NCBI RefSeq assembly: GCF_010015585.1
Contig: NW_022985067.1
Coordinates: 1,934,940-1,998,939 of the forward strand
DNA from: Eremomyces bilateralis CBS 781.70
Taxonomy: Eukaryota; Ascomycota; Dothideomycetes; Eremomycetales; Eremomycetaceae
Length of the DNA: 64,000 nucleotides
Direction: 5' to 3'
Under the pieces are notes generated by a model. The model was not told the origin of the DNA and did no database searches. It worked only from the letters and a program-made list of their open reading frames with translations. Made by a program: the position numbers and the translations under genes. Positions 1 through 9,959 of the stretch are shown here, one piece after another; positions within the stretch are counted from its first letter, which is position 1, and the number at the start of each line of letters is the position of its first letter.

Positions 1-30
1 CTTCTGCCGCGCTCAATGGATAGTATCCAC

Positions 31-930
31 TCATTCGTCATCTCCGAAGAACACGCGAACCGGCAACCATGCATCTCCGCAGACCTTGAATCGTTCCGGC
101 ATAGAGCTGATCTTCTCAATCTCCTCAGCAGTGAGTTCCCAGCCATCCAGCTGGAAGTTTGCCTCGATGCGCTTAGGAGTAACGGACTTGGGGATGACCG
201 AAGTACCGCGCTGAAGACCCCACTTCAACAAGACCACCTGCACGGATTTGCCCTTGTCTGCGGCAAGTTTGAGGAGGGTCTCGTTTTGGTAGAGAGGCGA
301 ACCGGTGGACCCCATGCAGGAGTACGCGGTGCAGTGGATGCCCTTCTGCTTGCAGTAGTCGATCAGCTTCGGCGAGGGGCAGTTAGGATGCAGCTCGATC
401 TGGTTGACGGCCGGGACAATCTTGCAGGACGGGTCGTTCAAGAGGGTTTCGAGGTTCTTGATCGCGAAATTGGAGACTCCGATGTTCTTGACGCGGCCCG
501 ATGCTGGCAGCTTCTGCATCTCTTGCCAGGTCTTGAGGAAATCCCAATCCGGAAGATGCTTCTTAAGGTCCTTCGGGTCCGTTGAGCTCGGCCAGTGCAT
601 GAGGTACAGATCAACGTAGTCCAACCCCAAGCTCTTCAGGCTGCTTGTGATTCCCTCCTCAACGATGTGGTGCCAGGTGTTGTCCAGCTTGGTGGTCACC
701 CAGATCTCCTCCCGTGGCACACCGCTGTCGCGGATACCATCACCAACTTCTTTCTCATTCCCATAGGCCAAAGCGGTATCAATGTGGCGGTAGCCTTGTT
801 GAAGGGCAGCCTTGACGGCCTCCCGAACCTGGCCAGGTGAAGATTGCCATGTCCCCAGTCCAACGGCGGGGATTTTGGCGCCCGTGTTGAGGGTGAAGGT
901 CTTCTTCGTCCAGTTGAGATCTGATGCCAT
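31..930 (-). CDS. Aldo-keto reductase, Gcy1/glycerol dehydrogenase-like
   Basis: Single-exon NADPH-dependent oxidoreductase of the AKR superfamily, 299 aa from the ATG at 930. The catalytic tetrad is visible as Asp51 and Tyr56 (in HIDTALAYGNE), Lys81 (TTKL) and His112 (LYLMHWP). The family motifs VGLGTW near the N-terminus and IPKSVTP near the C-terminus are intact. Length and composition resemble fungal Gcy1/Ypr1-type enzymes, which reduce carbonyls such as glyceraldehyde or run glycerol/dihydroxyacetone interconversion; the exact substrate is not readable. The frame stays open to an upstream ATG at 1062, adding 44 residues rich in Ser/Thr/Arg and free of Asp/Glu. I prefer the 930 start because homologues begin about ten residues before FTLNTG, and because a TATA-like element lies at about 1083-1092, too close for the 1062 ATG to be reliably in the mRNA. 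Divergent from the gene at 2013. Confidence 0.9.
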   Translation of the reverse strand: MASDLNWTKKTFTLNTGAKIPAVGLGTWQSSPGQVREAVKAALQQGYRHIDTALAYGNEKEVGDGIRDSGVPREEIWVTTKLDNTWHHIVEEGITSSLKSLGLDYVDLYLMHWPSSTDPKDLKKHLPDWDFLKTWQEMQKLPASGRVKNIGVSNFAIKNLETLLNDPSCKIVPAVNQIELHPNCPSPKLIDYCKQKGIHCTAYSCMGSTGSPLYQNETLLKLAADKGKSVQVVLLKWGLQRGTSVIPKSVTPKRIEANFQLDGWELTAEEIEKISSMPERFKVCGDAWLPVRVFFGDDE

Positions 931-1413
931 TTTTGCGGTAGTCGTTGAGCTGAAGGGTTGTGGTTTGAAGTGCAGGAATTGGGATTGGAAATGGGATAGG
1001 GCTGTATTCGGCGAAGCACGACGTATCAAAGATGTCAATGGAGTTGGAGAAAGTCCAAGCATACCGATCGAGGGGCACTCTTCATATAAATACTAATTGG
1101 ACCGATGACGCGACAGACCGTGGCTAAAATACATACTCGTGGGGTTGAGGACCCGAACAATATTACGGAATACTCTCGGGAGCAACAGGAATTGGCAGTT
1201 TGCCACGCGAATTTGCCAGGTAGTTTTCTACTTTCCTAGCTTAAGCGGGACGGCGGGAGATTCCAATATTCGATGGATGGGGATCGCTGCACAATGTTAA
1301 TGCCCCGCCGGTAAAATTCCTCACCATCAAGGGACTCACGGCGCTCAAAGCCTCCAATCTCAAACTACAGCACTCACTCAAGTGACATGTTACCGTAGGC
1401 AACGGCGGGGGAT

Positions 1414-1419
1414 CACGTG
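1414..1419. promoter_or_regulatory. CACGTG E-box
   Basis: A perfect CACGTG palindrome in the divergent promoter. This is the core site of bHLH factors such as those with the HNxVERRRR basic region encoded at 18043-19662. That this particular factor binds here is inference only; a single hexamer is expected several times in 64 kb by chance. Confidence 0.3.
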
Positions 1420-1437
1420 CACTGATGACTTCACGAT

Positions 1438-1477
1438 CCACTCCAGTCCACTACAGTCCACCACAGTCCACCAAACC
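1438..1477. repeat. 10-bp imperfect tandem repeat, four copies
   Basis: Four consecutive decamers of the type TCCACYNCAG (starts 1438, 1448, 1458, 1468; the last copy is degenerate). It lies in the divergent promoter 24 bp right of the E-box. It may be a minisatellite or clustered protein-binding sites; the sequence does not decide. Confidence 0.7.
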
Positions 1478-2012
1478 ATTGAGGATTTTGTAGGCATTTA
1501 GCCGGAATACGTGGTATAGGCAGGAAGGATGTCACTTGGCGACAAGTACATAGTTGCTGAGTGCTAAGTGTTCTCCGTAATTCGAAGAATATGTGGCGCT
1601 AAACCAATCCATCCCACATTCCCACTGCTTGAGCGACTGCCCAGTGGCCACCCCACACCGTCAACGTCACATCGGACCCTTTTCATCCGTCCAATCATCG
1701 CGTGCATTTTTCAACTGCCGTCCAGCTCCCATTCTCCATTTCTCATTTCTCCCTTCATCGTTGCATGCCCATCTGCACATCTGCACCTCTACAATCTGCA
1801 GAGCGGTTTTAATGCCAAGTTCGCTTGACATGTACCCATGATCTTGACAAGCACCTGTCATTTAGGCCGTTGCTTGGATCATTAGGTGCTGATAACCCGG
1901 GGGACCTTGGGCACCACCAGTTGGATTGGATGCAATCCGATTGCCCCGTTCCGTTGGATTCAATCAACCAAACTTCCGTAACACCTACCCCTGTTGATCG
2001 GCTTGAAAAACC

Positions 2013-3032
2013 ATGGCCGATGGCAACGCCTCCCGATTCGTGTCGGGCGGGACGATCGATGCGCCTATAGACAGAGACGATGAGTGGAAGCAGGCGCAAC
2101 AGGAGCTCGAAGAAGCAAGACGAAAGAAATTTGAGCAAGAACAGCAGCAGGACGGGAGGAGCCTGTACGAAGTGCTAGAGGCAAACAAAGGTACGATACG
2201 AGTATATGCCGTAGCAATTCCGACTTTCTGGTTTGACTACAAACGTATTCTACTTCGACGTTGAATTTCAGCTGCCACAACTACCATTTACATGAGCATA
2301 CGCAGCCCCATTATTATGTCCGCCTAGACTAACGTGATAGTTCTCTTTCCTTGACTACAGCTGCAAAGCAAGAGGCATTTGAAGAGGTATTGGCTCCCCC
2401 AGTACCATATTTTACTATGTGCCACCTGCCAAAGGATGTCCCGTCTACCGATATACCCTCCGTTTCTCGAGATGTTAGTCTCCTTATTGACACTTTCATT
2501 CCAACACCAGGCAGCCCGACTGAAGAACCAATTCCGTTCTCTTGACGATGACGAAGTCGACTTCTTGGACTCGGTACTCGAGTCCACCCGCGCAAAAGAG
2601 GCGGAGGTCAAAAAGGAAACGGTTAAACAATTGGAGGCCTTTCGGCGGCAGCGAGAGGAGGCAGAAAGAAGTGTCGTGGTGAGCCACTCGCCGGAAAACG
2701 CTGGTCTGGAAGAAGAACATTGGAGCGGTGCAAGAAAGCGGAAGAAAACGAAGGACAAGGAGGGTTTCAGAGGCCTCAAGTTACGCAAAACCTCCTCCGA
2801 TACGTCGTCTGTACTAGTGGAACCCAAGGCCAACGAAGCTGCCACCAGAGAAACAGTCCCATCGGAAAAAACGCTGAAGAATCCCGTGGTCGTGGATACC
2901 ACGAGACCAGCCGAGCATGAACATAGAACCAGCCAAATTTCTACCGCTCAGGGGCAGCCTAAGTCGCAATCGCCGAGTACGGTCCAATCCAAGGGACTTG
3001 GCCTTGCTGAGTATTCCTCGGACGATGATTAA
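2013..3032 (+). CDS. FYV6: FAM192A/PSME3IP1 (NIP30 domain) family protein, Fyv6-like
   Basis: Three exons by frame and GT-AG signals: 2013-2190, 2361-2386 (26-nt microexon) and 2511-3032, giving 241 aa. The N-terminus SRFVSGGTIDAPIDRDDEW is the hallmark of the NIP30 domain. The exon 2/3 junction restores the conserved KNQFRSLDDDEVDFLDSV block, which confirms the splice choice. The rest is charged and disordered, with a basic KKRKKTKDKEG-like stretch and an acidic C-terminus ending SSDDD. Family members are nuclear: metazoan FAM192A binds the proteasome activator PA28-gamma, and yeast Fyv6 acts at the second step of pre-mRNA splicing. A splicing role is therefore the best inference. Divergent from the aldo-keto reductase. 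Confidence 0.85.
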
Positions 3033-4137
3033 GGCTACTTTCCCAGACATGGATTGGAATTCCACATTCCCAAAAACCAGATTCATAAACTGGTATTGAA
3101 TTCTCAAGAAGTGCTTATTCTGTGCCTTGCTGAAGCCGTGTCTGTGTCGCCTGATCTGGGACTATTGAAAACTCCATGAAGCGATCGTACCAGTCGGCCT
3201 AGAAGGTATTTTTCTTCATTGCTTACCTGCATTTGGCAATGGATCTATTTATTCCGAAGAATCCGGTTACCATGACCGTTTTAATTGAAGATGATCGAGC
3301 CCAAAGTTTGTTCACAGCTTCTTTATATTTCGTTCAAATATTCTATCCCCTTCTCGTCGTCTAGAGTTCTTGCTTTTGTGTACTACTACATCTAAAGAGA
3401 GCACTGGCTTCTCCTGCATCTGATCCAAGATTTTGCATTATTCATGTCCATGGGGTTCGCTGAAACCAAAGACTTTTTACTGGAATAGTCGATTTACAAT
3501 CCTTGGTGACTCATTGAGGACCATTGGATCGCACGGTTCCCGTTCCCGAATCTAGTCTTGCACGCGGCTACCATAAGGCTGATTTCTATTGTGCTTTTAT
3601 GGTCAGTTCCTGCTCCGTACCAATATGGAGTGCAAATGCTGTTGGCTTGAACGTGAATTTATCAGGATGGTGCCGCGTATATCCTCATTTTGCGCGTCTC
3701 GCCACCAAGTTACAATGAAGCTATCGCTTAGGCACCCTAGAGGCCGTCTGGCGCTTCCGTTTGAGGGTTTTTTGATTTCAGATCTACTTCTTAATTTTGT
3801 TCATCTGTTGTTACTATTGTATAATTCCTGCGCGTATCCCCATCGAAGGAATCGGTTGCCTTTCCATCCACGGTACTCTCTGAGCTGGGACAGGGACTTC
3901 AATATCCCAACCGCCGACATCCTCCAGTTGAAATGCTGGAATTTCCGGTTCCTGGCCCCTAACTACTTTCTCTGCGGTACGGTACTATAGGCTGGAGGCT
4001 GGAGGCGTAGTATATCAATACCGACAGAAGTCGCGATTCTTCTTTCATTTCTCTTTTTCCTTCATCACCAAATTATACTATTTAAAGAAGTACTGTTGCT
4101 CAACAACATTTCAGTTCTACCGTTATTTGGAAGCATC
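3033..4137. other. Intergenic, no supported feature
   Basis: The 3' flank of the FYV6-like gene followed by mixed-composition sequence with only short ORFs lacking codon-like structure or recognisable motifs. I see no repeat or RNA gene here. Confidence 0.5.
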
Positions 4138-5005
4138 TCAGGAGGATCGTTCCAATAAATTATAATATCGCCCACGTCTCCATGCACATTCATAGGGCTC
4201 CAGCGAAAAGGATACAAGCTCAACTGCGCTCCGGCGCTCGACACCAACCTTCTCATATTCCTCCTGCTCCTCCAGTTCCTCGTACTCCCAATTTACTTCT
4301 TCATCAACGTCTTGCTCGGCTTCTTCCTCCATACTTCTATCCTGGAAGGTTTCACCGCCGACAGATTCTCGCGCTAGGGAGATGATTGATGCCGCAGCAA
4401 TACAGGCTGTAAACATGGTCCAAGGAGCCCCTTGGAAAGCCATCTTTATCCGTGGGAAAATCCATGACACCACAGGATACGGTCCCAGTCTCCGAGAGGA
4501 TGAGCCCCATTTCACACTATGTCTTAAGGACGAGCGTGATCAGCTGTCTGGCACCCATCGCACATCACACTTTTATACCGAAAACATCCATAACTGGCGG
4601 TGCTGTCGGTATCAGGCCAAAGGCTCCGAAGATTTGGACTCATTTTTACAGATCGGAAAATTCGACCCAATCTAGCCCACTGACCTACAGGTCAGCTCAG
4701 TCGTTGCGCCCATAGACAAAAAGTTCGATTCCTGGATCGACCAACGATTCAGAGCTGGGAGTAAAGACTCTCATCCAACACCTGGCGAAATCATTCACAC
4801 CCCTTGCCCCAAGAGCGACAGGATTTTGGCTGCGATCAGGGGGGCAACTTATACTGGACACCATTATTGCAGTCCTTGCCGAAACCCCCGATTTCCTCCA
4901 AACACGACGAGAGAGAGATGGGGAAACCCTAACTTGGCTGGAAAAGAAGAGCTTGTGTTCGTGGGCAACCAGCTCGAATTGGCGACAACGGGATCCAGTC
5001 ACCAA
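4138..5005 (-). pseudogene. Possible relic or unresolved multi-exon gene (membrane-like)
   Basis: On the minus strand, 4138-4515 is open for 125 codons. It has a hydrophobic segment (TMFTACIAAASIISLA) followed by a strongly acidic, Glu-rich tail that reads like a genuine C-terminus. Upstream, other minus-strand frames hold short peptide-like stretches (for example FGAFGLIPTAPPVMDVFGI near 4590-4640, and an open frame at 4697-5005), but I cannot link them with convincing splice sites. Either a decayed gene or a rapidly evolving multi-exon gene fits. I do not recognise a family, and chance remains possible. Confidence 0.25.
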
Positions 5006-7798
5006 ACCAAATCCAGAGCAGCACTCTTCATAGAGGCATTAACTGACCAAATTCCGGATGATGGGTTTGGAAGGAAATTTCGTTGGGTTAATATTTTGTT
5101 GGAATCTCTAGTTACTAGACTTGGCTTTTACTCCGATATCTAGCCCACTCACCCTGGATTGCTATTTACATGTATATAGGGATCGTATGGTCTAGCTAAC
5201 GTGGCCTTTCTGGTTTACTATTCGTCACGTTAGCGTGCTCCGTCGTAATGACCATAACTATTACTTCTACTAGTTACATCAATGAAGCTTTAGGCTACTG
5301 TCTCATAGAATCATCTGTCATATTGTGGTGCTGCTGCTCCATCCCGAACACAATAAGACCCACCCATGATACGTGTATTGTGTCCAACATCTTCACTCAA
5401 CTAAGGTTTCCTTCGACTATCGACATTTAACCATGGTATATAGACAAAATACCACATATAATTTCGGTTCACATAGGAAACGACGAGCGACTCCTCGCAT
5501 ATTTCAGGAGAGCATCTTCCCCCTTTTCTTGACCAACTATGGTACATGAAAGTACCTACTCCGAATATCCTAATGAGTACCCAGTACCTTATTAATATTG
5601 GTCTCATTGGTAGCCAGTCGCTGTGGCCGCATGATCATGATCGGTACTAAAATCAACCGAATTCAAAATCAAGTTCGCGTCTTTCGACGACTACTCTATA
5701 TTTCGCGCTTGCCATAGGAGCCACTGGTTGCCTAGTCAGCTTTACATCAAGCCACATACCAAACGCAACCATTGAAGAGCGCGCATAAGTCTCGGATGAA
5801 TGAGGAGGATCCTATCCTAGACATAAGGGTTCGAGATGCGGATGAACGCGTCGCTTCCCATTCATTTGATGTGCTCGCAAATCAGCTGCAGGCTTAGCTC
5901 ATTTTCAATGGCCGCAGGAGACCTTTTTCGGGTGATCAAGACCTAAAGTGCCATTCCGATAGGCTACTGAAACCACGCCATGAGCTAACCCATCCATTGC
6001 GGAGTTCACCGGACAGTTTGATGTCTAGGTTGTGGCGCTGCACATGACTGGATAGACTAGAATGTGTGGGGGGCGGAGATGGGACATGTCCATGGTGTGA
6101 ACTACTAGTGGTGTAAGTCCTTCCAACGAACAGGTGGACGGGTTATTGCCATTGGATGTATTGGATTGATATCGTTTTAGCCCAAGAGGGACGAATAGGA
6201 AGAGTATTGATCAGGTTGCAGTCCACGATGACTGTTTGGACTGATTATCTTGCATCCTCCCCCGCCGACCATCTTAACATTTCGTATTGCATCAGACTTC
6301 TCCTGCGCCTGAAACAATTTTGCAAAAAGCATGCTATCATTATAGGTCAATGGTGGTGTAGTCATGGGCTGACTGCATGTGTTTCAGGCTCCCCAGGCTG
6401 CTAGCCAACTGTTGATATGGCAATCTATAGGCCGATTTGAGCCTCTGGGGGTCTATCACAGGCGCATCATGCTGTCCTGCATTTCAAAGAATACCATGGC
6501 GTTATTTCTAATTTTCCGATATCAAGGGGTGACGCAAACCAGGGTTCGGTGACCTTCTCAAGAGTAGACTCCCTGCAGTGCCGTCACCCGGAAGCTATTA
6601 GTGCATCCGGTGGCGGCATTAGACGGGTATGCACTCAAGTGTAGATCGTCAAACTAGATCGTGTCGAGTCAGTGTCAATGGGGAGGTTTGATATTTGGTG
6701 TGGATGGTATGAAGTGGAGGTAACATAGCCACCGCCCTACCTGATGATTGACTCTATGCACCGGGCTCAGAGTCTCAGACGTACATATGGCCCTGATTTC
6801 AGTCTACCTCTATGCTTTAAAGCCCATGTCAGCGCGTGGGCGCCACAGTTTTCACCTGTCCTGGTATCTTACCACCCGTTAAGAGTTAACGGGAGAGAAT
6901 GCTGCACTAAGAAGTCATCGGGCCTATAGGAGACCAAGGCAGCCCATAGGTCTTATAATGTCTTCGACAACCATAACGAAACGTCATTTCGCATGCATTA
7001 TGATCTCATCCAGTGCACTTTCAATGGGAAGCCAAGAAAATCACATCTAGGAATATTTGATTCGGTCTATCAGTAATGCGGAGAGGCAAGCAGAGCTCGT
7101 ATATCTCAGCTGCAGGCGCATGCGGCATGTCTCAGTCAGGCGAAACTGGGGATGGATTCCTACGGGTTGACCAGAGCCATGCATCCGGACGTTAATGAAC
7201 GGCATATTTCAATGTCAGAACAAATGTACTGGTAAGGTACTACGCAGAGTGTCCTGACCCTTGGGATTTTCGATTCAACGACGCTTGTATAGAGCATGAG
7301 GAACTTGACCTTCTAGTGTTGATATAATGTGTCAGGGGTCTCTGCGGATCGATGGCACGACGGACCTAAGACCAGAGGAGACCAGCAGCTCGATTATCTC
7401 CTGCCACGTAGGGAATAGAGGAGGATCAAAAAAGATATGTAATGATCATGCTGAACCGGATATGGTATCGTATCTGTCAGTTGGGGAATTGGAAGAAGGT
7501 TGAGACTGCCGTTTGTTCCAGGGGTGCTTCATGGGGCATCCAAAAGGGGTTGTCCTCTAATATCTATAGTGAATCTAGTAGTATGATATGATACCTTTTC
7601 AGGTGCCCTGGACATTTTGACTACAAATTAAAATCGGATGCCGAACCTACTTATGTTGGATGTTACCTAATGCTGATATATTGAGACCGATGAAACTAGT
7701 GTATACAGATACGATGTCATTTGTGATTACTCAACCGAATATAGGGACGACTGTGGTTTGGAGAAGGGAGAGGGAGAGAAGCCCGATTTCCCTCAGCA
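5006..7798. other. Gene-poor stretch, no supported feature
   Basis: About 2.8 kb in which all frames are densely closed and the base composition appears more AT-rich than the neighbouring gene blocks. No transposase, reverse transcriptase, terminal repeats or tRNA-like structure is visible to me. Old, eroded repeat sequence is possible but not demonstrated. Confidence 0.5.
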
Positions 7799-9018
7799 TC
7801 AATATCCGGAACTCTGTTCACACCACCATATCGCTAAATCAGTGAAATATCGGGATATCGATATACCACCAACCTTCCCGAACCCCGCTGCATGCCTGCA
7901 AGCGATATGCACACTGCAGCGCGGGCATGATGCATACACTCCCGCACAATGCTTCAGGCATTTCCAATTCGCTCCATGCCAATCGACCGACAGGCCCCCC
8001 GGTTCATGCAGATAGAAATTGCAAGCATGCCGCACACCATTACTCCAGAAAGCGTTTTTACCAACCACATCACCTGCCACTCAACGTCGGTTCTATCTCT
8101 CGTCGACCGGAGTTCTACCACTCGGGAAACTTGGGGAGAATACCACCGCGCATCGCGGTAGGTCGAGATCCTCAAGGAAGGTTTCCGAATCCAGCCATGT
8201 TGCTGCGAAGCTTTGGTAGATTTGGTCCAGTCGAGTTACGATATGCATGGAGGAAGTCGGGTCAAGCCATCAAGCAAGACACATATGTTCCCCAGTTCTC
8301 CACACAACCCGCACCCCGCACTTAGACTTTTATGACACTGAGAGACTGAGACATAAGAAGGCCGCCACAATGGATTGCGTAAGGTTCGGGCACGTAGTAC
8401 ACACAAGTATTAGGTTCGGCCCGAATCTGGCCAATGTGGTGCAACATCGCGTCCTCTGTTCGGAGGCGAAGTAGCAGTAATCCGCAGGTTCCAGGCGCAT
8501 CAACGATGCGCACACGGGTGGAGGATGGACTGCAAAACTCGCGGGATGTCCGGATTCTTTTCGATCCAATAACTATAGGAATTGACCGCCACGATGCAGG
8601 AATTGAGGTAAGGTCCCGACGCGTTCCAGGATCGGGCTACATGCTTCCGTACAACCCATCCTTTGTCATATCGACCCCGGTTTCCATGCTGCCTAGACGC
8701 GAATCGCAATTCGCAACGGACACTGTTTCCAGTAATCTCGTCGAGCATGCCCAGAAACGCATCTCCGGAGTTCCCACCCATCTCCTTCGCAAGAAACTAC
8801 GAAGAAGGCTAAACCAGGTTTCGTCATGGGTACGAGCGCAACCGTATGGACAAAGTCGAGAGGGCCACCCACCCCCAATCAGCGTCGATGGCCATCTCCC
8901 CGACAATCCTGTATTCACGGATACGACTCCGAGAATACCATGTATTGGCTGCGGGTCTGATCGAATGGTCGATTCGGATGCCGATGTCCTTGACGGAGGG
9001 GTCCGTGTGACGAGCTGA
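7799..9018. other. Unresolved open block, coding-like on both strands
   Basis: Here stop codons become scarce again: a + strand frame is open 8434-9018, and minus-strand frames are open at 8500-8781, 8637-8918 and 7799-8175. The minus strand looks more protein-like, with a stretch around 8830-9018 containing REYRIVGEMAIDADWGWVAL, preceded (higher coordinates) by an acceptor-like TTTATTTCAG. I cannot assemble one consistent exon chain and do not recognise a family. It may be a relic or a lineage-specific gene. Confidence 0.2.
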
Positions 9019-9959
9019 AATAAAGTTCAGGAATGAGGGTGGTCTGTTAGTTGATAATTTAGACTATGCGACCGAGAAACGATGACGTCGACGTCCGATT
9101 GTTGGCCCATCCAGTTCTTTCGCAACACTAGTTCAAGGTAATGGTTGTGTGAACATGGGAAGGAAACCCCCTATCGGTCCGGGGACGCTAGGCAGTCGAT
9201 AACGGTGGCGATGTGCAAACAACGGAAGTTGGAGTGAATGTAATGGATCGGTTGTCATCGGCATTTTTCAGTATGCCGAAGTCGGTGGTAGACATGGTAA
9301 TATTTTGCCAGTCTGGACTGGAGCGTCTGCAAGCATTCGGAATTCGATAAACGCAGCATAAAAGCACATACACACGAAGCCAACTTGGGATGTATAGATT
9401 AAATGTATTGCAACATATGCCAAGTATCAGCTACTTGAACGCTTCAGTGCAAAATGGCTGTTCCAGGGGCCTTCCTCGATTGTCCAAGTGACGTATACAA
9501 GTTTTAAAATAGGATATGCCCATACGCCATGGGATATTACTCGTTTTGGTACACAAAATGCAAATCTTGCTGAAACCATACGATTGATCTTTGCCCGGTC
9601 GATCAGCGGATGCAGCCGGAAGGGCGCCCAGGCTCGACAGCAGGCATCTCGGACTCCTGCCACTGTCCGGTGGATGCTCTGACGTAGTGACGATCAGAAC
9701 AGGCACAGTTGAACATGCCTGACCCTCCTATCTATAGGGAGTGACTTTCCAACGGAGGGGAGATTCGGCTGCAAGCGAAACAGGAAGCAGTCAAGAACGA
9801 AGACTCCACCCGGCATGAGAAATATTCGAGGAAGCTCTTGCGCTGAGCTCCTCTCAATGTCACCTAGATCGACAATGCTAAGCAGGAAGCCGAGCTAGCA
9901 AGTCATGATGGGTTGCCTTGGGGGGTCATAGGGCAAACGGCGAGAATGCGCGACGGATC
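9019..9959. other. Intergenic 3' flank of SFT2
   Basis: Nothing supported. The right end is presumably the 3' UTR of the minus-strand SFT2 gene. Confidence 0.5.

Larger units (their letters stand above)
1063..2012. promoter_or_regulatory. Divergent promoter between AKR and FYV6-like genes
   Basis: About 950 bp with no supported coding region. It holds a TATA-like stretch (TATAAATA, + strand about 1085-1092) facing the aldo-keto reductase, a palindromic CACGTG E-box at 1414-1419, an imperfect 10-bp tandem repeat at 1438-1477, and a pyrimidine-rich tract (about 1700-1800) that probably belongs to the 5' side of the + strand gene. Short ORFs here are CT-rich and look like chance. Confidence 0.6.

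Noticed and set aside
5006-7798. Search for a transposon or retroelement in the gene-poor region
   Set aside because: No terminal repeats, integrase, transposase or reverse transcriptase motifs recognised.
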